From: Nicoliella spurrieriana
Lineage (GTDB): Bacteria > Bacillota > Bacilli > Lactobacillales > Lactobacillaceae
Assembly: GCF_023380205.1 (NCBI RefSeq)
Contig: NZ_CP093361.1
Span: forward strand, 1,234,172 to 1,298,171
Length of the DNA stretch: 64,000 bases
Direction: 5' to 3'
The notes beneath the pieces are model-generated. The model did not search any database and was not told where the DNA came from. It worked only from the letters and a program-made list of their open reading frames with translations. The position numbers and the translations under genes were made by a program. Positions within the stretch are counted from its first letter, which is position 1. Every line of letters begins with the position of its first letter. Below are positions 34,607 through 43,078 of the stretch, piece after piece.

Positions 34607-34654
34607 TTAAAAATGGTTGCTAATTCGATCACTCGAACAGCAACCATTTTCCAG
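34607..34654 (-). terminator. Hairpin with T run in the pyrR leader
   Basis: Perfect 12-bp arms AAAATGGTTGCT and AGCAACCATTTT, extended internally by TTCGA/TCGAA, run into TTTTT in the minus direction. Because a promoter lies between it and rluD, it can act on pyrR transcripts as an attenuator as well as terminating rluD read-through. I see no PyrR-type binding loop or antiterminator. Confidence 0.75.
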
Positions 34655-34670
34655 TGGTTAATATATTATC

Positions 34671-34699
34671 AGAATATTTTAAAATGTTAAATTTGTCAA
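34671..34699 (-). promoter_or_regulatory. Promoter of pyrR-carA-carB
   Basis: On the minus strand TTGACA (34699-34694) and TATTCT (34676-34671) are separated by 17 nt, immediately after the rluD stop. Confidence 0.6.
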
Positions 34700-34701
34700 T
34701 G

Positions 34702-35604
34702 CTATGACCGTTGATGCCGTAATTGTTTAAGTGTTTTTTCAAAAATAGGCGGAATGGGCGTTGAAAATAACATTTGCTTGCCCGTTCGGGGATGTTTGAA
34801 CCCCAATACTTGAGCATGGAGAAATTGTCCATTTCCAGGGATGGTTTTCCGTGGTCCGTAGAGCGGGTCCCCCACTAGTGGATGGCCAATTGATTTCATG
34901 TGGACTCTAATTTGATGGGTTCGCCCGGTCTCTAGTTGACATTCCACCAACGTGTAATTAGCGAAGCGCTCTAGCACTCGATAATGAGTGACCGCATGAC
35001 GGCCATCAGCAACGATAGCTTGTTTTTTTCGGTCCTTTTTATCCCGCCCAATGGGGGCATCGATCGTTCCATGGTCTGACTTAATTACCCCATGGACTAA
35101 TGCTACATACTTCCTAATGTTGGTCTTGTCCTTAAGCTGTTTTGAAAGTGATTCGTGGGCTAGGTTATTTTTAGCAACCATTAGTAACCCGGAAGTATCC
35201 TTATCAATCCGGTGCACAATCCCAGGACGCAACGTCCCGTTAATATTTGATAGGGGCGTATGGAACAATAGCGCATTCACTAGCGTGTGGTCAGGATGCC
35301 CGGGTGCTGGATGCACTACCATTCCCTGTGGTTTATTGACCACGATCACGTCATCATCTTCATATACGATATCTAAAGGAATTGCTTGCGCAATCAAATC
35401 TAGCTTTTTAGGCGCGGGGATGTCAATTTGAATTAAATCTCCGGTTCGCACCTCATATTTAGGCTTGACCTGCTCTCCATTAACTAGGATATCACCAGCT
35501 TGAATTAAATCCTTGGCGCGGGACCGACTCATTTTAGGTTGTAACTCAGCACTTACCTTATCAATGCGGCCACTTTGATCAGTAATGGTAAATTGTTCAG
35601 CCAT
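34702..35604 (-). CDS. rluD: RluA-family 23S rRNA pseudouridine synthase
   Basis: A 300-aa pseudouridine synthase with an N-terminal S4 RNA-binding domain (RIDKVSAELQPKMSRSRAKDLI, GDILVNGEQVKP) and the RluA catalytic domain: VVNKPQGMVVHPAPGH, and the catalytic aspartate in HRIDKDTSGLLMVAKN, followed by TGRTHQIRVHM and GDPLYG. Length and domain layout are those of RluD-like enzymes that act on 23S rRNA helix 69; exact target sites are inferred. Only 6 bp separate it from lspA upstream. Confidence 0.9.
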   Translation of the reverse strand: MAEQFTITDQSGRIDKVSAELQPKMSRSRAKDLIQAGDILVNGEQVKPKYEVRTGDLIQIDIPAPKKLDLIAQAIPLDIVYEDDDVIVVNKPQGMVVHPAPGHPDHTLVNALLFHTPLSNINGTLRPGIVHRIDKDTSGLLMVAKNNLAHESLSKQLKDKTNIRKYVALVHGVIKSDHGTIDAPIGRDKKDRKKQAIVADGRHAVTHYRVLERFANYTLVECQLETGRTHQIRVHMKSIGHPLVGDPLYGPRKTIPGNGQFLHAQVLGFKHPRTGKQMLFSTPIPPIFEKTLKQLRHQRS

Positions 35605-35610
35605 TAATAA

Positions 35611-36078
35611 TCAACTCTTTTCTGGTGTTTCACTGCGCCATAGCATAATCAATAACAGGATAACCCCCATTGTTAAACAAGCATCCGCAAAGTTGAAAAC
35701 GAAATTTAAAAACGGCAGGTTCAAATCTACTTGGAACATATCAACGACATACCCATGAATACTTCGATCAATAAAGTTACCAACCGTCCCTGCAAGTAAT
35801 AAGATAATGGTAATTGTATAACCGCGACTGTGACGGAGCTTGAACAGGTAGTAGAGCATCACTGCAATGGCAATGATTGAAATAATGATGAAAAAGTTTA
35901 ATTTTCCTTGTAACATGCTCCACGCTGCTCCGTGATTGTGCAGGTTAGTTAGTGATAATCCCCCTGGAATCAAAGTTTCAATTTGGCCCTGTGCCATTGA
36001 TGCTGATACCCAGGCTTTGATGCCTTGATCAATTCCAATTAAACCAACCAGAAGTAAAATAATAAATATAACAGGCAT
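35611..36078 (-). CDS. lspA: Lipoprotein signal peptidase
   Basis: Membrane aspartyl protease that cleaves prolipoprotein signal peptides; 155 aa with four hydrophobic helices. The two catalytic aspartates are visible in GNFIDRSIHGYVVDMF and FNFADACLTMG. The N-terminal DQGIKAWV and the NHGAAWSML segment are also conserved. ATG start with GAAGGGAC upstream. It shares an operon with rluD, the normal lspA-rluD arrangement in Firmicutes. Confidence 0.95.
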   Translation of the reverse strand: MPVIFIILLLVGLIGIDQGIKAWVSASMAQGQIETLIPGGLSLTNLHNHGAAWSMLQGKLNFFIIISIIAIAVMLYYLFKLRHSRGYTITIILLLAGTVGNFIDRSIHGYVVDMFQVDLNLPFLNFVFNFADACLTMGVILLLIMLWRSETPEKS

Positions 36079-36095
36079 TGCTAAAGTCCCTTCGT

Positions 36096-37757
36096 TTAGA
36101 ATAGTCCGGTGATTTCACCGTTATCCTTGATGTCCATATTTAATGCAGCGGGGTGACTAGGTAGCCCTGGCATGGTCAATACGTTCCCAGTCAATGCTAC
36201 AATAAAACCAGCGCCGAGCTTCACTTGAAATTCACGAATGTGAATCTTAAAATCGGTTGGGGCCCCATGGACAGAGGCATCATCAGTTAATGAATATTGA
36301 GTCTTTGCCATACATACTGGCAGTTGATCCCAATCATTTTGAACGATTTGCTTGAGCTGCTTTTTAGCCTTGCTGGTAAGTTCAATCCCGTCGCCTCCAT
36401 AAATATTAGTAACGATTTGATTGATTTTAGCCTCGATTGAATCATGGTTTGAATATAATGGTTTAAATTCGTGGGGGGTATCAGCGGCCTTTACCACTTC
36501 CTTTGCAAGGTCAATGGCCCCCTTCCCACCTTGGGCCCATTCGTAGCAGGTCACACTTGGGATGTGGAAGTTATCAGTCACGTATTGTTTTAATTGGTTA
36601 ATCTCAGCTTCAGTATCGCTAGTGAAATCGTTAATTGCAACGACAACTGGTTTCCCGTATCTCTGCATTGCTTGAATGTGTCGACCTAGATTAGCAGCCC
36701 CCTTCTTTAGAGCAGCTAAATCTTCAGTCGCCAATTCATCCTTTGCAGCCCCACCATTTAACTTAAGGGCCCTAATGGTAGCAACGATTACCACCACATC
36801 CGGCGTCTTACCTAGGCGAGGAGCAACGATATCCATGAATTTCTCACCACCTAAATCAGAACCAAATCCGGATTCAGTAACCGTATAATCAGCGGTGTTC
36901 AATCCCGCACGGGTAGCAATAATACTGTTACAACCATGGGCAATATTTGCAAATGGCCCCCCGTGAATGTACGCAGGCGTATGTTCAATCGTTTGCACTA
37001 GATTGGGTTTGATGGCATCCTTTAGTAGTAAGGTCAATGCTCCTTGGACCCCAAGGTCTTTAACGTAAACTGGTTTACGATCATAGGTGTACCCAATTAA
37101 AATTTGACTGATTCGTTCTTTTAAGTCCTTAATATCACGACTAAGGCATAGAATTGCCATTAACTCACTGGCAACGGTAATATCAAAGCCGTCTTCTCTA
37201 GGAACTCCGGATGTTCGACCACCTAAACCAATGACCGTGTGGCGAAGCTCACGGTCATTGATATCTAAAACCCGTTTCCAAGTGATTTGACGGGGATCGA
37301 TATTTAATTGATTACCGTGGTGAATATGGTTATCAATTAATGCTGATAAAGTATCATGGGCTTCAGTTAGTGCATGAAAGTCACCTGTAAAGTGTAGGTT
37401 AATATCTTCCATTGGAATAACTTGTGAATAGCCACCACCAGTGGCACCACCCTTCATGCCCATTACTGGACCCAAAGATGGTTCTCTTAATGCTAGTGCT
37501 GTTTTGTATTTCAGTTCACTTAGTGCATCACCCAACCCCACTGCCATTGTTGTCTTACCCTCACCAGCAGCAGTTGGGTTAATTGAAGTGACTAATACCA
37601 ACTTTCCCTTGGTATCTTGGTTTGCAACTGGCAACGTTACCTTAGCTTTGTAATGTCCATAAGGCTCAATTTGTTGCTCACCTAAACTCAACTGACTTGC
37701 AATTTTACCAATTGGTAATAATTCACTATTTTGAGAAATTTCAATATCTGTTTTCAC
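36096..37757 (-). CDS. fhs: Formate-tetrahydrofolate ligase
   Basis: Makes 10-formyl-tetrahydrofolate from formate, THF and ATP for purine and formyl-Met synthesis; 553 aa. The ATP loop [49 protein letters not shown], and [18 protein letters not shown] are hallmark segments. The GTG at 37757 has GGGGTGG 5 nt upstream and gives MKTDIEISQ; a GTG three codons earlier is possible. Nearby folT is also a folate gene, though it is not linked in the same operon. Confidence 0.96.
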   Translation of the reverse strand: MKTDIEISQNSELLPIGKIASQLSLGEQQIEPYGHYKAKVTLPVANQDTKGKLVLVTSINPTAAGEGKTTMAVGLGDALSELKYKTALALREPSLGPVMGMKGGATGGGYSQVIPMEDINLHFTGDFHALTEAHDTLSALIDNHIHHGNQLNIDPRQITWKRVLDINDRELRHTVIGLGGRTSGVPREDGFDITVASELMAILCLSRDIKDLKERISQILIGYTYDRKPVYVKDLGVQGALTLLLKDAIKPNLVQTIEHTPAYIHGGPFANIAHGCNSIIATRAGLNTADYTVTESGFGSDLGGEKFMDIVAPRLGKTPDVVVIVATIRALKLNGGAAKDELATEDLAALKKGAANLGRHIQAMQRYGKPVVVAINDFTSDTEAEINQLKQYVTDNFHIPSVTCYEWAQGGKGAIDLAKEVVKAADTPHEFKPLYSNHDSIEAKINQIVTNIYGGDGIELTSKAKKQLKQIVQNDWDQLPVCMAKTQYSLTDDASVHGAPTDFKIHIREFQVKLGAGFIVALTGNVLTMPGLPSHPAALNMDIKDNGEITGLF

Positions 37758-37771
37758 GATTTCCACCCCAC

Positions 37772-38161
37772 TTATTGATATGCGTTTATTATACCATTGA
37801 TTTCAATTACAGAATTAGCTGGTAGCATAAAAAGATAGTGATTTTGCTGATAATCAAAACTAATTGTAAATTTACCAGCATGGAGATTATTGATATTGTG
37901 CATTGGAATCCTTAACCAATTTGGATTCATTACGTGTCCGACCATAAACTGACCATTTTCAATCGTAATTTTTCTGAAGTATAATTGGGCTGCACTAATT
38001 AAAGTAAATAGGGTAAAGAAAAAGAGCGTGATCCAAGAAAATTGAGTTACTTCAAGCCAAAAAATGATTCCTAATAGTAATAATATGAACGTCCAACTCC
38101 AACAAATCGTTGATGTTAACGGGTTAGGTTGATAAAAAAAGGTTCTTTTAGACGTAGTCAT
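37772..38161 (-). CDS. EbsA-like membrane protein
   Basis: A 129-aa protein with two membrane helices (about residues 20-40 and 45-63, separated by a short turn) and a small beta-rich cytoplasmic tail ([12 protein letters not shown]). The start [19 protein letters not shown] resembles EbsA of enterococci and lactobacilli, a family whose function is poorly defined. The ATG at 38161 follows AAAGGA by 9 nt; the longer frame overlaps the divergent RNase H gene. The ebsA-RNase H pairing is common in lactobacilli. Confidence 0.75.
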   Translation of the reverse strand: MTTSKRTFFYQPNPLTSTICWSWTFILLLLGIIFWLEVTQFSWITLFFFTLFTLISAAQLYFRKITIENGQFMVGHVMNPNWLRIPMHNINNLHAGKFTISFDYQQNHYLFMLPANSVIEINGIINAYQ

Positions 38162-38196
38162 TAAATTAAATCCTTTCGAATGGAGTGTGCTAACCA

Positions 38197-38613
38197 ATGT
38201 ATAAACTATATACTGATGCTGCTACTTTGAATCATGGTGACATTAAGAATGATCAAAGTGCCGGTGGTATTTTAATTTTAAATAATGGTCATCAATTACA
38301 AATGAAGGTCCCATTAAGGGATGCTCATGATAATCATACCGCAGAATTCACTACTTGTATTGCGGGATTAAGGGCTCTAATTGAACAAATTCCCGCAGCT
38401 AAATTGAGCCATACGATTGTCTTTTACTACACAGATAGCAAGATCCTAGCAGACAGTCTAGATAAGCAGTATGCTAAACATTACCAACCATTTGTGGATT
38501 CCATTTTAGCACTAGAAGCTAAGTTTCAATTAGTAATGAACCAATGGATTCCAGAAGCACAGAATATGGGGGCCCATGAATTGGCCCAACAAGCCCTGCA
38601 TCAATTTAGGTAG
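38197..38613 (+). CDS. RNase HI-like protein
   Basis: A 138-aa protein of the type 1 RNase H fold. Acidic active-site positions are D7 in LYTDAAT, E50 in HTAEF and D80 in YYTDSK. The final position, usually aspartate in an AD-LA motif, is H127-E128 in GAHELAQQAL, so activity may be altered. Glycine-rich SAGGILILNN fits the first hairpin. Several Gram-positive relatives (for example B. subtilis YpdQ) lack clear RNase H activity. The 3' end overlaps the convergent FAD oxidoreductase gene by 13 bp. Confidence 0.82.
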   Translation: MYKLYTDAATLNHGDIKNDQSAGGILILNNGHQLQMKVPLRDAHDNHTAEFTTCIAGLRALIEQIPAAKLSHTIVFYYTDSKILADSLDKQYAKHYQPFVDSILALEAKFQLVMNQWIPEAQNMGAHELAQQALHQFR

Positions 38614-39695
38614 GTCTCAATCGGTTTCGTATAAGCATCCCAATCAGGATAATTAGGGTCAATCACTTCAGCTGCTAATAATTTAGCAATCATTGGACCA
38701 GTCGTTAATCCTGATGATCCTAATCCGCCACCAATCAACACGTTATCTAAATTGGGTAAGTAACCAAAAAACGGTGCAAAATCATCAGTATACGCCCGGG
38801 TCCCTATCCTGACCTCCTCGATATTTTGAGTGGTAATGGTAGGCATCAATCTTTGAGCACTAGCTAATAAGTCATTGATAACTTCACTGCTTGGCTGTAG
38901 GTCAAAGCCCTGATCATTTTCATGGGTAGCACCAATAATTATGTGTTGATTATCAATGGGGATAAAATCGCGTTCCCCTTCGGGCATTAAAACCGGCATT
39001 GGGCTTTTAGCAACTGGATGCTTTAAACGAAGAGTGATTAACTCACCCTTTTGGGGACGGACGTTTAAGTTATACTGCAATGGAGCTAGCGTTTTTTGCA
39101 TCCATGCGCCTGTGCATATTATTATTTTTGAATATTTTTTTATTTTTTCTTTTGTTAAAGTAACTTTTTGCTTTTTACTATGCAAATTACGCTGTTCAGC
39201 AATCCTTAAAAGCCGTTCTCGATAGCGTTTCCCATCAATCCAGGCCCCTCCAGATACGAATACGCCCGGATAATGATTAGTAACCATTGGAATCAATTCG
39301 TTAACTGTATCCGCGCTTAATTTTTGAATCGTTCCCATCAATGGAGCCATCTGTTTACGCTCGATGGCAAGTGCTATTAACTCATCTATCCGCTCCATTG
39401 AATCCCTAGTAATAATCGTCCCACTCTGATGATAAGTGGAAACGTCCATCCTAGTCTCAAGGGCGATTTGTTTAACGACGTCAGCACCCATTCTTGCCAA
39501 TCGGTACCAACGCTGGTTACGGCGTTTGGATAGCCATGGGGAAATAATGCCAGCAGCTGCCTTAGTGGCCTGTCCAGTCCCATCATCAAATAACGTAACG
39601 TCAAAATCCCGCCATTTTTCACAAGTAGCTAGATAATATGCAACGGTACTTCCGATAATTCCACCGCCAATAATGGCAATCTTTTGATTAGTCAT
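38601..39695 (-). CDS. FAD-dependent D-amino-acid oxidase family oxidoreductase (DadA/ThiO-like)
   Basis: A 364-aa flavoprotein of the DAO fold. The dinucleotide-binding loop IAIIGGGIIGSTVAYYLA opens the protein, the linker motif TKAAAGIISPWLSKRR follows, and the C-terminal FAD segment NVLIGGGLGSSGLTTGPMIAK closes it. Typical partner segments such as RPQKGELITLR and HIIIGATHEND are present. The ATG at 39695 is chosen because it directly precedes the FAD loop; longer frames run into the rlmL coding region. The start overlaps the rlmL end by 8 bp. Substrate cannot be decided from the sequence; glycine or a D-amino acid is likely. Confidence 0.88.
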   Translation of the reverse strand: MTNQKIAIIGGGIIGSTVAYYLATCEKWRDFDVTLFDDGTGQATKAAAGIISPWLSKRRNQRWYRLARMGADVVKQIALETRMDVSTYHQSGTIITRDSMERIDELIALAIERKQMAPLMGTIQKLSADTVNELIPMVTNHYPGVFVSGGAWIDGKRYRERLLRIAEQRNLHSKKQKVTLTKEKIKKYSKIIICTGAWMQKTLAPLQYNLNVRPQKGELITLRLKHPVAKSPMPVLMPEGERDFIPIDNQHIIIGATHENDQGFDLQPSSEVINDLLASAQRLMPTITTQNIEEVRIGTRAYTDDFAPFFGYLPNLDNVLIGGGLGSSGLTTGPMIAKLLAAEVIDPNYPDWDAYTKPIETYLN

Positions 39696-40839
39696 TTTGA
39701 TGCTTCTTTCTAAAGTCTGGGCGCCCCCAATATTGGAAGTAGTCGGTCCGAATGGATCCATTATAGAGCTTTCGTTTCTTGGTCGCCTTTTCACCATAGT
39801 GTTGTTCAAATTCCAAATCACTAGTTAAAAAGTACTTCGACCAGGTTGTAAGGGGTTTAAAGACCCGTCCCATTTGGTGGTATAAACGAATAATGCTTTC
39901 CTTATCACTCATTCGTTCACCATACGGTGGATTAGCGATAATGACCCCATTAATTAAATCAGTCTTAAAATCTTGGACCGCTAATTGTTTCGTTTGAATA
40001 TCATATTGTAAGCCCGCTTCTTGTGCATTGCGGTTGGTTGCTTCAACCATCTTCCCATCAATATCAGAAGCAAAAATCTGAAGTTCAGTATCGTAATCTG
40101 CTTGTTCGTCAGCTTCATTACGGACTTGCTCTGCAAGCTCTTCGGATACCCAATCCCAACCTTCACATTGAAAATCACGATTGAACCCAGGAGCAATGTT
40201 TCTAGCAATCATCGCTGCTTCAATCGCTAGGGTTCCCGAACCACACATTGGATCCCAAAATGGCATGTCTGGTTTCCAATTCGTTAACATAATCAATGCT
40301 GCAGCCATGTTTTCCTTTAAGGGTGCAATTCCCTTTTCAACCCGATAACCACGCTTAAATAAACTATTCCCAGTGGTGTCTAGGGTCAACATTACATTAT
40401 CCTTATTGATCACTACTTCTAATGGAAACCGGGCGCCAGTTTCTGGAAACCGTGTTCGCCGGTGGTAAACATCCGTTAGCTTACTGACCACTGCCTTTTT
40501 AGCAATCGCTTGTGCGTTAGGCACACTGTGGAGTTTAGAATTACGCGAACGGCCCTCCATTGGAAACTCAGCATCCATTGGCAGCAATGTTCCCCAGTCT
40601 AGTGCCTTTGTTTTTTCAAATAGTTCATCGAACGTGTAGGCTTTAAATTCACCCACTACGATTTTAATTCGATCAGCAGTTCTGAGCCACACGTTAGCAG
40701 TTAAAATATCCTTTACATTTCCTTGAAACCGAACCCGACCGTTTTCAACTTGGGTTTGATAGCCCAAGTCCCGTAGTTCTTTGCCTACTAGGGCCTCGAT
40801 TCCAGCAGCACAGGTAGCAATTAAATTAAATGTTTGCAT
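39688..40839 (-). CDS. rlmL: THUMP-domain RNA methyltransferase RlmL/YpsC
   Basis: A 383-aa class I methyltransferase for 23S rRNA. An N-terminal THUMP domain (ATCAAGIEALVGKELRDLGYQ, NVWLRTADRIKIVVGEF) is followed by the catalytic domain with the SAM loop DPMCGSGTLAIEAAMIARN and the catalytic IANPPYGERM motif. The position next to rnpB and gpsB matches ypsC-rnpB-ypsB of B. subtilis. It lacks the fused RlmK half found in E. coli RlmL, as is normal in Firmicutes. RBS AGGAGG lies before the ATG. Confidence 0.93.
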   Translation of the reverse strand: MQTFNLIATCAAGIEALVGKELRDLGYQTQVENGRVRFQGNVKDILTANVWLRTADRIKIVVGEFKAYTFDELFEKTKALDWGTLLPMDAEFPMEGRSRNSKLHSVPNAQAIAKKAVVSKLTDVYHRRTRFPETGARFPLEVVINKDNVMLTLDTTGNSLFKRGYRVEKGIAPLKENMAAALIMLTNWKPDMPFWDPMCGSGTLAIEAAMIARNIAPGFNRDFQCEGWDWVSEELAEQVRNEADEQADYDTELQIFASDIDGKMVEATNRNAQEAGLQYDIQTKQLAVQDFKTDLINGVIIANPPYGERMSDKESIIRLYHQMGRVFKPLTTWSKYFLTSDLEFEQHYGEKATKKRKLYNGSIRTDYFQYWGRPDFRKKHQND

Positions 40840-40870
40840 TATATTATTTGAGTCCTCCTTGAAAAAATGA

Positions 40871-40905
40871 ATAAAAAAGGGGTGAGAGTTAAACTCTCAC
40901 CCCTT
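40871..40905 (-). terminator. Terminator of RNase P RNA
   Basis: GGGGTGAGAGTT and AACTCTCACCCC form a perfect stem, followed on the minus strand by TTTTTT. Confidence 0.93.
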
Positions 40906-41306
40906 CCTGATGGTGTAAATCCCTGTAAGCCATGTTTTGTGCTCAATTAAAATTTCAGGACAAATTAATTGAGTAGTAATCATCTATCTGAGAAATAAAA
41001 TTTCTCCCCCATGCTTGGTTCAATTTCCGTACATGAAGCTCCCCTACCGTAGTTTGGGTTTCCCGCTCGAGGGGTTTACCGCGTTCCACCAATTAAATTT
41101 CTTTAATTGTTTCGTCACTGTGGCACTTTACAGAGTATTAAAGCATCGCCTAAGCATTAGCTCGTTTCTCCGCCATCATTACCAAATGGTAATGCCTCGG
41201 CTTATTTTTTCGCCGAGCACGAACACTACAGACATCGCAGCCTGTGCGAGAGTGGACTTTCCTCAGCTGATACGAACCAGCCGCGATTACTCAGGATTTA
41301 CACCAG
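40906..41306 (-). ncRNA. rnpB: RNase P RNA (type B)
   Basis: The catalytic RNA of RNase P, which trims tRNA 5' ends. On the minus strand the 5' end GGTGTAAATCC pairs with GGATTTACACC at the 3' end to make P1. Conserved regions are GAGGAAAGTCC, AGGGTG-like joining segments in altered form, GGTAAACCCC, and the 3' signature ACAAAACATGGCTTACAGGG. Length is about 400 nt. Location between gpsB and rlmL is the usual one in Firmicutes. The 5' end is only some 15 bp beyond the gpsB stop, so the promoter probably lies within the end of gpsB. Confidence 0.95.
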
Positions 41307-41320
41307 GTTATAAACTTAAA

Positions 41321-41713
41321 TTAGAAACGATGGGAGTCAGAATTTCCATTCCCCATTTGAGTTCCAAAAACACGTCGTTCCAAGTTCGATAGCCGCTTTA
41401 GAATATCGATTGTCGTCGCATTATTCATGATTGGCGCAGTACTTGGATCAAAGCCTTGTGAACTTTCGTTACTAGCTGGTCGATTATTTGATGTGTTATC
41501 TTGACCCATTGCAAGCTGACGATTAAGCTCATCAACTTGACTTTTCAACCGGTCATTTTCATCCCGTAACTGTTGATTTTCACGATCAAACGTATCATAA
41601 TCCTTGATTACGTCATCCAAGAAACTATCAACATCATTAGGATCATACCCGCGCATCTTTTGTCTAAATTCCTTATTCAAAATCTGCTTAGGAGTAAAAT
41701 GAATTTCTTCCAT
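41321..41713 (-). CDS. gpsB: Cell division regulator GpsB
   Basis: A 130-aa DivIVA-like coiled-coil protein that shuttles PBP1 between elongation and division. The N-terminal membrane-binding and PBP-binding domain reads FTPKQILNKEFRQKMRGYDPNDVDSFLDDV, followed by a coiled coil (about residues 35-68) and a Gln/Asn/Ser-rich linker. It ends in a short trimerisation helix (TIDILKRLSNLERRVFG). The pbp1a gene 1.4 kb away is a likely partner. RBS GAGGTG precedes the ATG. Confidence 0.95.
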   Translation of the reverse strand: MEEIHFTPKQILNKEFRQKMRGYDPNDVDSFLDDVIKDYDTFDRENQQLRDENDRLKSQVDELNRQLAMGQDNTSNNRPASNESSQGFDPSTAPIMNNATTIDILKRLSNLERRVFGTQMGNGNSDSHRF

Positions 41714-41771
41714 CGTTTGTTACACCTCACGAATTTATCAAGCACGAATAACATTATACCAAAAAAAAATC

Positions 41772-42338
41772 CTATTGAAAACTATTATTTTGGTTTTCCT
41801 GATATTCATTAGCCGCATCTTGTAAATCATCAAAGTCCACCATTTTTAAATCGTATTCATGGTTTTGCATGTAGTTATGAATGGCTCGATAATCATACTG
41901 GGCTTTACCTTGTTTTTCTACATCATAAATCATAACTGCCCCATCTGTATGCTTCAACATAAATTCTTGATAATTTCTTAATTGTTGAGGTGAACGATAC
42001 GGCTGTGCACTTACATTTGCTGTAAAATCAGCAAGGGCCCTTACTCGGCTTAACTTTTGCTGATTATTTTCATTCCATTGATTACCAAACTCAGCAAACG
42101 GGGTCATTACGGCAACTTGAAATTCACCGGGATATTGTTGCTTTAATTTACTTGCCGCTTCAACGCTCCACTGCTCAATGCCCATTTGACCACCAGTAAT
42201 GATCCAGTCATAACCAGATTCAATTGCTTCAACAATAATGTCATTTAAGACAAGCTTTAATACCGTTAATTTAGGGTCTTGATCATTAAAAACCCCTAGT
42301 TCATAACTACGATATCCAGTCAACCAAAGTCGCTTCAA
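41772..42338 (-). CDS. YpsA family protein (DUF1273, SLOG fold)
   Basis: A 188-aa cytoplasmic protein of the YpsA/DUF1273 family. Typical segments are LWLTGYRSYELGVF at the start, DWIITGGQMGIEQWSVEAA, and VMTPFAEFGNQWNE. SLOG-fold proteins of this type are thought to bind nucleotide-derived ligands; in B. subtilis YpsA influences cell division. It sits divergently from recU and next to gpsB, the standard ypsA-gpsB order. Confidence 0.9.
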   Translation of the reverse strand: MKRLWLTGYRSYELGVFNDQDPKLTVLKLVLNDIIVEAIESGYDWIITGGQMGIEQWSVEAASKLKQQYPGEFQVAVMTPFAEFGNQWNENNQQKLSRVRALADFTANVSAQPYRSPQQLRNYQEFMLKHTDGAVMIYDVEKQGKAQYDYRAIHNYMQNHEYDLKMVDFDDLQDAANEYQENQNNSFQ

Positions 42339-42463
42339 AAGCCCACTCCTTTCAAAAAGAATTTAAAAACACTTCTGTAATTGGTATAATAATACCTAGT
42401 GAGTTATTATCTCTATTTTAACACGCCAAAGCTTGGTTAAATAAAAGATTGAAAGGTGGTCAT

Positions 42464-43063
42464 ATGTCAATTAACTATCCTGGGGGCACCAATGCTAATC
42501 CATTTTATCCATCCCCAAACCATAAGCCTCAAATTGACAATTATGCTGATCGGGGGATGACGTTAGAAGCAGACCTCAATCAAAGTAATCGATACTACCT
42601 TGAAAGGGAAATTGCAGTTATTCATAAAAAACCCACCCCAATTCAAATCGTCAAGGTCGACTACCACAAACGTTCAGCTGCGGTAATTAAGGAGGCATAC
42701 TTTAATCGTGCTTCTACTACCGATTATAACGGGATTTATAAGGGGCGTTATATTGATTTTGATGCAAAGGAAACTAAAAGCCAAACCGCCTTTCCGCTAA
42801 GTAATTTTCATGAACATCAAATTGAGCATCTGCGTAAGTGCGTTAAACTTGGTGGCATCTGTTTTGCACTTATTAAATTCGTAAGAACGAATGAAATTTT
42901 TTTATTTAAAGCGACTGATTTATTTCAATTTTGGGATGCTCAACATAATGGCGGCAGAAAGTCAATTCCCAAGTTGACAATTCAAGAGCTTGGTTACAAT
43001 ATTAAATATCGATTACAGCCGTTAATTCCATATTTAGATGCTGTTGATCAGATAATGGATTAA
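42464..43063 (+). CDS. recU: Holliday junction resolvase RecU
   Basis: Resolves four-way DNA junctions in recombination and chromosome segregation; 199 aa. The motif GMTLEADLNQSNRYYLEREIAVIHKKPTPIQIV near the start, the stalk segment, and the nuclease residues in GRYIDFDAKETKSQTAFPL are well conserved. The ATG at 42464 follows AAAGGTGG; the longer in-frame TTG at 42449 overlaps that site. 15 bp before pbp1a, the conserved recU-ponA pair. Confidence 0.96.
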   Translation: MSINYPGGTNANPFYPSPNHKPQIDNYADRGMTLEADLNQSNRYYLEREIAVIHKKPTPIQIVKVDYHKRSAAVIKEAYFNRASTTDYNGIYKGRYIDFDAKETKSQTAFPLSNFHEHQIEHLRKCVKLGGICFALIKFVRTNEIFLFKATDLFQFWDAQHNGGRKSIPKLTIQELGYNIKYRLQPLIPYLDAVDQIMD

Positions 43064-43078
43064 TTAAGGAGTTTTTTA

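Noticed and set aside
34049..34699. Classical PyrR-binding attenuator in the pyrR leader
   Set aside because: A terminator hairpin is present, but the conserved PyrR binding loop and a competing antiterminator could not be found in the short leader.
42383..42396. Short palindrome GGTATAATAATACC between ypsA and recU
   Set aside because: It is 14 bp, AT-rich and coincides with -10-like sequences of divergent promoters; not distinctive enough to call an operator.
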